A stretch of 64,000 nucleotides of DNA, taken from JABDLO01 sp035327565 (GTDB lineage: Bacteria; Bacteroidota; Bacteroidia; Chitinophagales; Saprospiraceae). A model generated the notes under the pieces. The model had not been told where the DNA came from. It worked only from the letters and a program-made list of their open reading frames with translations, and did not search any database. The position numbers and the translations under genes were made by a program. Positions 62,396-64,000 of the stretch are shown here, one piece after another. The stretch spans positions 1 to 64,000 of the forward strand of contig DAOLDB010000019.1 in the NCBI GenBank assembly GCA_035327565.1, given 5' to 3'. The number at the start of each line of letters is the position of its first letter. Positions within the stretch are counted from its first letter, which is position 1.

Positions 62396-63985
62396 ATGAA
62401 ATATGTACTCCGGTTATTCCCAAAATCAATTTATCCAGCAATTCTTTTGTGGATGTGCCTGGTTTACTCCTGCTCTCAACCACATAATGCAAAAACAAGT
62501 ACCGGACTCCCCATTAGTACGCCAGAAGCCGAGGGGGTGTCTTCTGAAGGAATCCTGAGTTTTTTGGATGCAGTAGAAAAAGGAAACAATGAATTACACA
62601 GTGTCATCCTGTTGCGACATGGAAATGTCATAGTAGAAGGATATTGGAGCCCTTACAGAAAGGATTTAAAGCATGTAATGTTTTCAGCCAGTAAGAGTTT
62701 TACCTCTATAGGTGTGGGGCTTGCCATTGCAGAGAATAAACTCAATCTGACCGACAAAGTGATCTCATTTTTTCCAAACGCCATTCCGAACACACTGAGT
62801 ATGTATATGAAGGATTTAACGGTGCAGGATCTCCTAAAAATGTCAACCGGCATGAATTCTGATCCACTATTTGAAGCAAGAGGATCTACCGATTGGCCTT
62901 TATCTTTTTTTTCAACATCCATAGAAAAAAAACCAGGAACAGTATTTAAATACAATAACATGGCAACAGTCATGTTGTCTGCCATTGTCCAAAAAGCTAC
63001 CGGAGAAAAACTGTTAGATTTTTTAAAGCCCCGATTGTTCGATCCACTGGACATCAAGAATTTTTCATGGGATGAAACACCAGAAGGGTATACTTTTGGA
63101 ACCATCGGATTAAAAATACAGTCCGATGACATGGCAAAATTTGGCCAAATGTTAATACAAAAAGGGCAATGGAAAGGACAACAGATTATTCCTCAAATCT
63201 GGGTGGAAGAAGCCACTACTTTGCAAATTGAAACTTATGAACCAGACAACCATTTACCCAAAGAGTTAAATGACTGGGCACAAGGTTATGGCTACCAATT
63301 TTGGAGAGGCAGGAATAATTCTTACCGTGCAGATGGACTGGGAGGACAGTTCATCATTGTATTGCCTGATTATGAAGCCGTCGTGGTGTTGACCTCTGCA
63401 GCATCCAATACGCAAGAAGTTTTGGACATGGTGTGGGATCATCTGTTACCTGCTATGCATAATCAACCTTTAGCTCAAAACAAGGAAGCTACTGTGGAAT
63501 TGGCTAATAGAATTGCTTATCTCACTACAGGTCCATTTTTTTCCACTGATACAGTATCACCTATATCGGATAGCATTTCAGATAAAAGAATTGAAATGGC
63601 ACCTAATGAAGCTGGCATCCTCTCGATCAAAATTAAATTTGAAAATTCAGATGCCCATATACAAATTGAACGCAAGGAAGGAAATTATAAATTCATTGCT
63701 GGTAAAGACGATTGGAAATACAGTCAATCCCAATTACATACATTAGTCGACTCGCCAAGACCTCTGGACAGTGAAAATATCCAGGTTGCTTCAAAATATT
63801 CATGGACAGATGAATCTACCATGAAACTCACCTCAAGGTTTGTTGAAGAAAGCATCAGGAGTGAATCCTGGATTTTACGATTTGAGGAAATGGATGGGCA
63901 GATCAAAGTTTTTGTTGAGATCATAAGGTTTGTGGAGTTTACAGGAACAACTTCAAAAATGCTGGAGGGGAATGTTGTATATTAG
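62396..63985 (+). CDS. Serine hydrolase lipoprotein (beta-lactamase / class C PBP family)
   Basis: 529 aa. Signal with lipobox VYSC (Cys26), so outer- or inner-membrane lipoprotein. Beta-lactamase-related domain: SxxK motif SASK (nucleophile Ser97, Lys100), YxN motif YNN at 186-188, and GLGGQFIIVLPD as the third motif region. After about residue 365 a beta-rich C-terminal domain of roughly 160 aa follows, of unknown role. Family members are DD-peptidases, esterases or amide hydrolases; substrate unknown, and antibiotic resistance is not implied. Confidence 0.85.
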   Translation: MKYVLRLFPKSIYPAILLWMCLVYSCSQPHNAKTSTGLPISTPEAEGVSSEGILSFLDAVEKGNNELHSVILLRHGNVIVEGYWSPYRKDLKHVMFSASKSFTSIGVGLAIAENKLNLTDKVISFFPNAIPNTLSMYMKDLTVQDLLKMSTGMNSDPLFEARGSTDWPLSFFSTSIEKKPGTVFKYNNMATVMLSAIVQKATGEKLLDFLKPRLFDPLDIKNFSWDETPEGYTFGTIGLKIQSDDMAKFGQMLIQKGQWKGQQIIPQIWVEEATTLQIETYEPDNHLPKELNDWAQGYGYQFWRGRNNSYRADGLGGQFIIVLPDYEAVVVLTSAASNTQEVLDMVWDHLLPAMHNQPLAQNKEATVELANRIAYLTTGPFFSTDTVSPISDSISDKRIEMAPNEAGILSIKIKFENSDAHIQIERKEGNYKFIAGKDDWKYSQSQLHTLVDSPRPLDSENIQVASKYSWTDESTMKLTSRFVEESIRSESWILRFEEMDGQIKVFVEIIRFVEFTGTTSKMLEGNVVY

Positions 63986-64000
63986 ACAAAACAAATCTTA

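Noticed and set aside
62396..63985. Antibiotic-hydrolysing class C beta-lactamase
   Set aside because: The SxxK and YxN motifs are shared by many esterases and DD-peptidases; the lipoprotein signal, third motif form and extra C-terminal domain do not fit AmpC.

Overview
The window is a chromosome segment from a Bacteroidota bacterium, most likely the class Saprospiria (the phylum is secure, the class is an inference). Evidence for the phylum: type IX secretion genes (PorU, PorV, two PorP/SprF-like proteins), a fused str-S10-spc-alpha superoperon without tuf, SecY-Map-IF1-L36 gene order, rare Shine-Dalgarno sites, and Bacteroidota-type promoters (TTTG, 18-19 bp, TAnnTTTG).

Layout. (1) 285-6645: a PorP-like gene divergent from porU (T9SS sortase) and porV (T9SS outer-membrane shuttle). 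(2) 6691-7109: a bidirectional terminator and rnpB, the RNase P RNA. (3) 7258-11300: a large polytopic sensor histidine kinase and a carotenoid hydroxylase (crtZ). (4) 11307-14997, minus strand: carA, eno, a DivIC/FtsB-like gene and sucD, apparently one operon. (5) 15197-17802: an accessory patch between carA and rplQ, with a tandemly duplicated beta-barrel gene, a decayed T9SS cargo gene and AT-rich DNA. (6) 17803-36363, minus strand: about 18.5 kb of rpsL, rpsG, fusA, then rpsJ through rplQ, including secY, map, infA, rpmJ and rpoA. Promoters are visible before rpsL and rpsJ, and two tandem terminators follow rplQ. (7) 36588-39683: a DASS/SLC13 transporter and a class V aminotransferase-fold protein with a Tat-like N-terminus. 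(8) 39977-45565: a complete RND efflux system (adaptor, permease, TolC), facing two small paralogous four-cysteine lipoproteins. (9) 46674-51840: a UPF0173 metallo-hydrolase, parA-parB, a DUF5683 protein, an NlpC/P60 protein whose catalytic Cys is replaced, and a second PorP/SprF-like gene. (10) 51957-64000: a Cys-rich secreted protein with an IPTL-CTERM-like tail, an AsmA-like protein, an HlyIII/PAQR protein, a DUF721 gene and recF, pdhA, ychF, a 1.17 kb gene-free interval with a candidate small RNA, and a serine hydrolase lipoprotein.

Most of the window is core housekeeping. No CRISPR array, intact insertion sequence, prophage, defence island or biosynthetic cluster was seen. The observations most worth a second look are the NlpC/P60 pseudoenzyme, the four-Cys lipoprotein pair, the candidate sRNA with promoter and terminator at 61395-61518, the duplicated barrel beside the collapsed T9SS cargo gene, and the IPTL-type tail in an organism that also uses T9SS.
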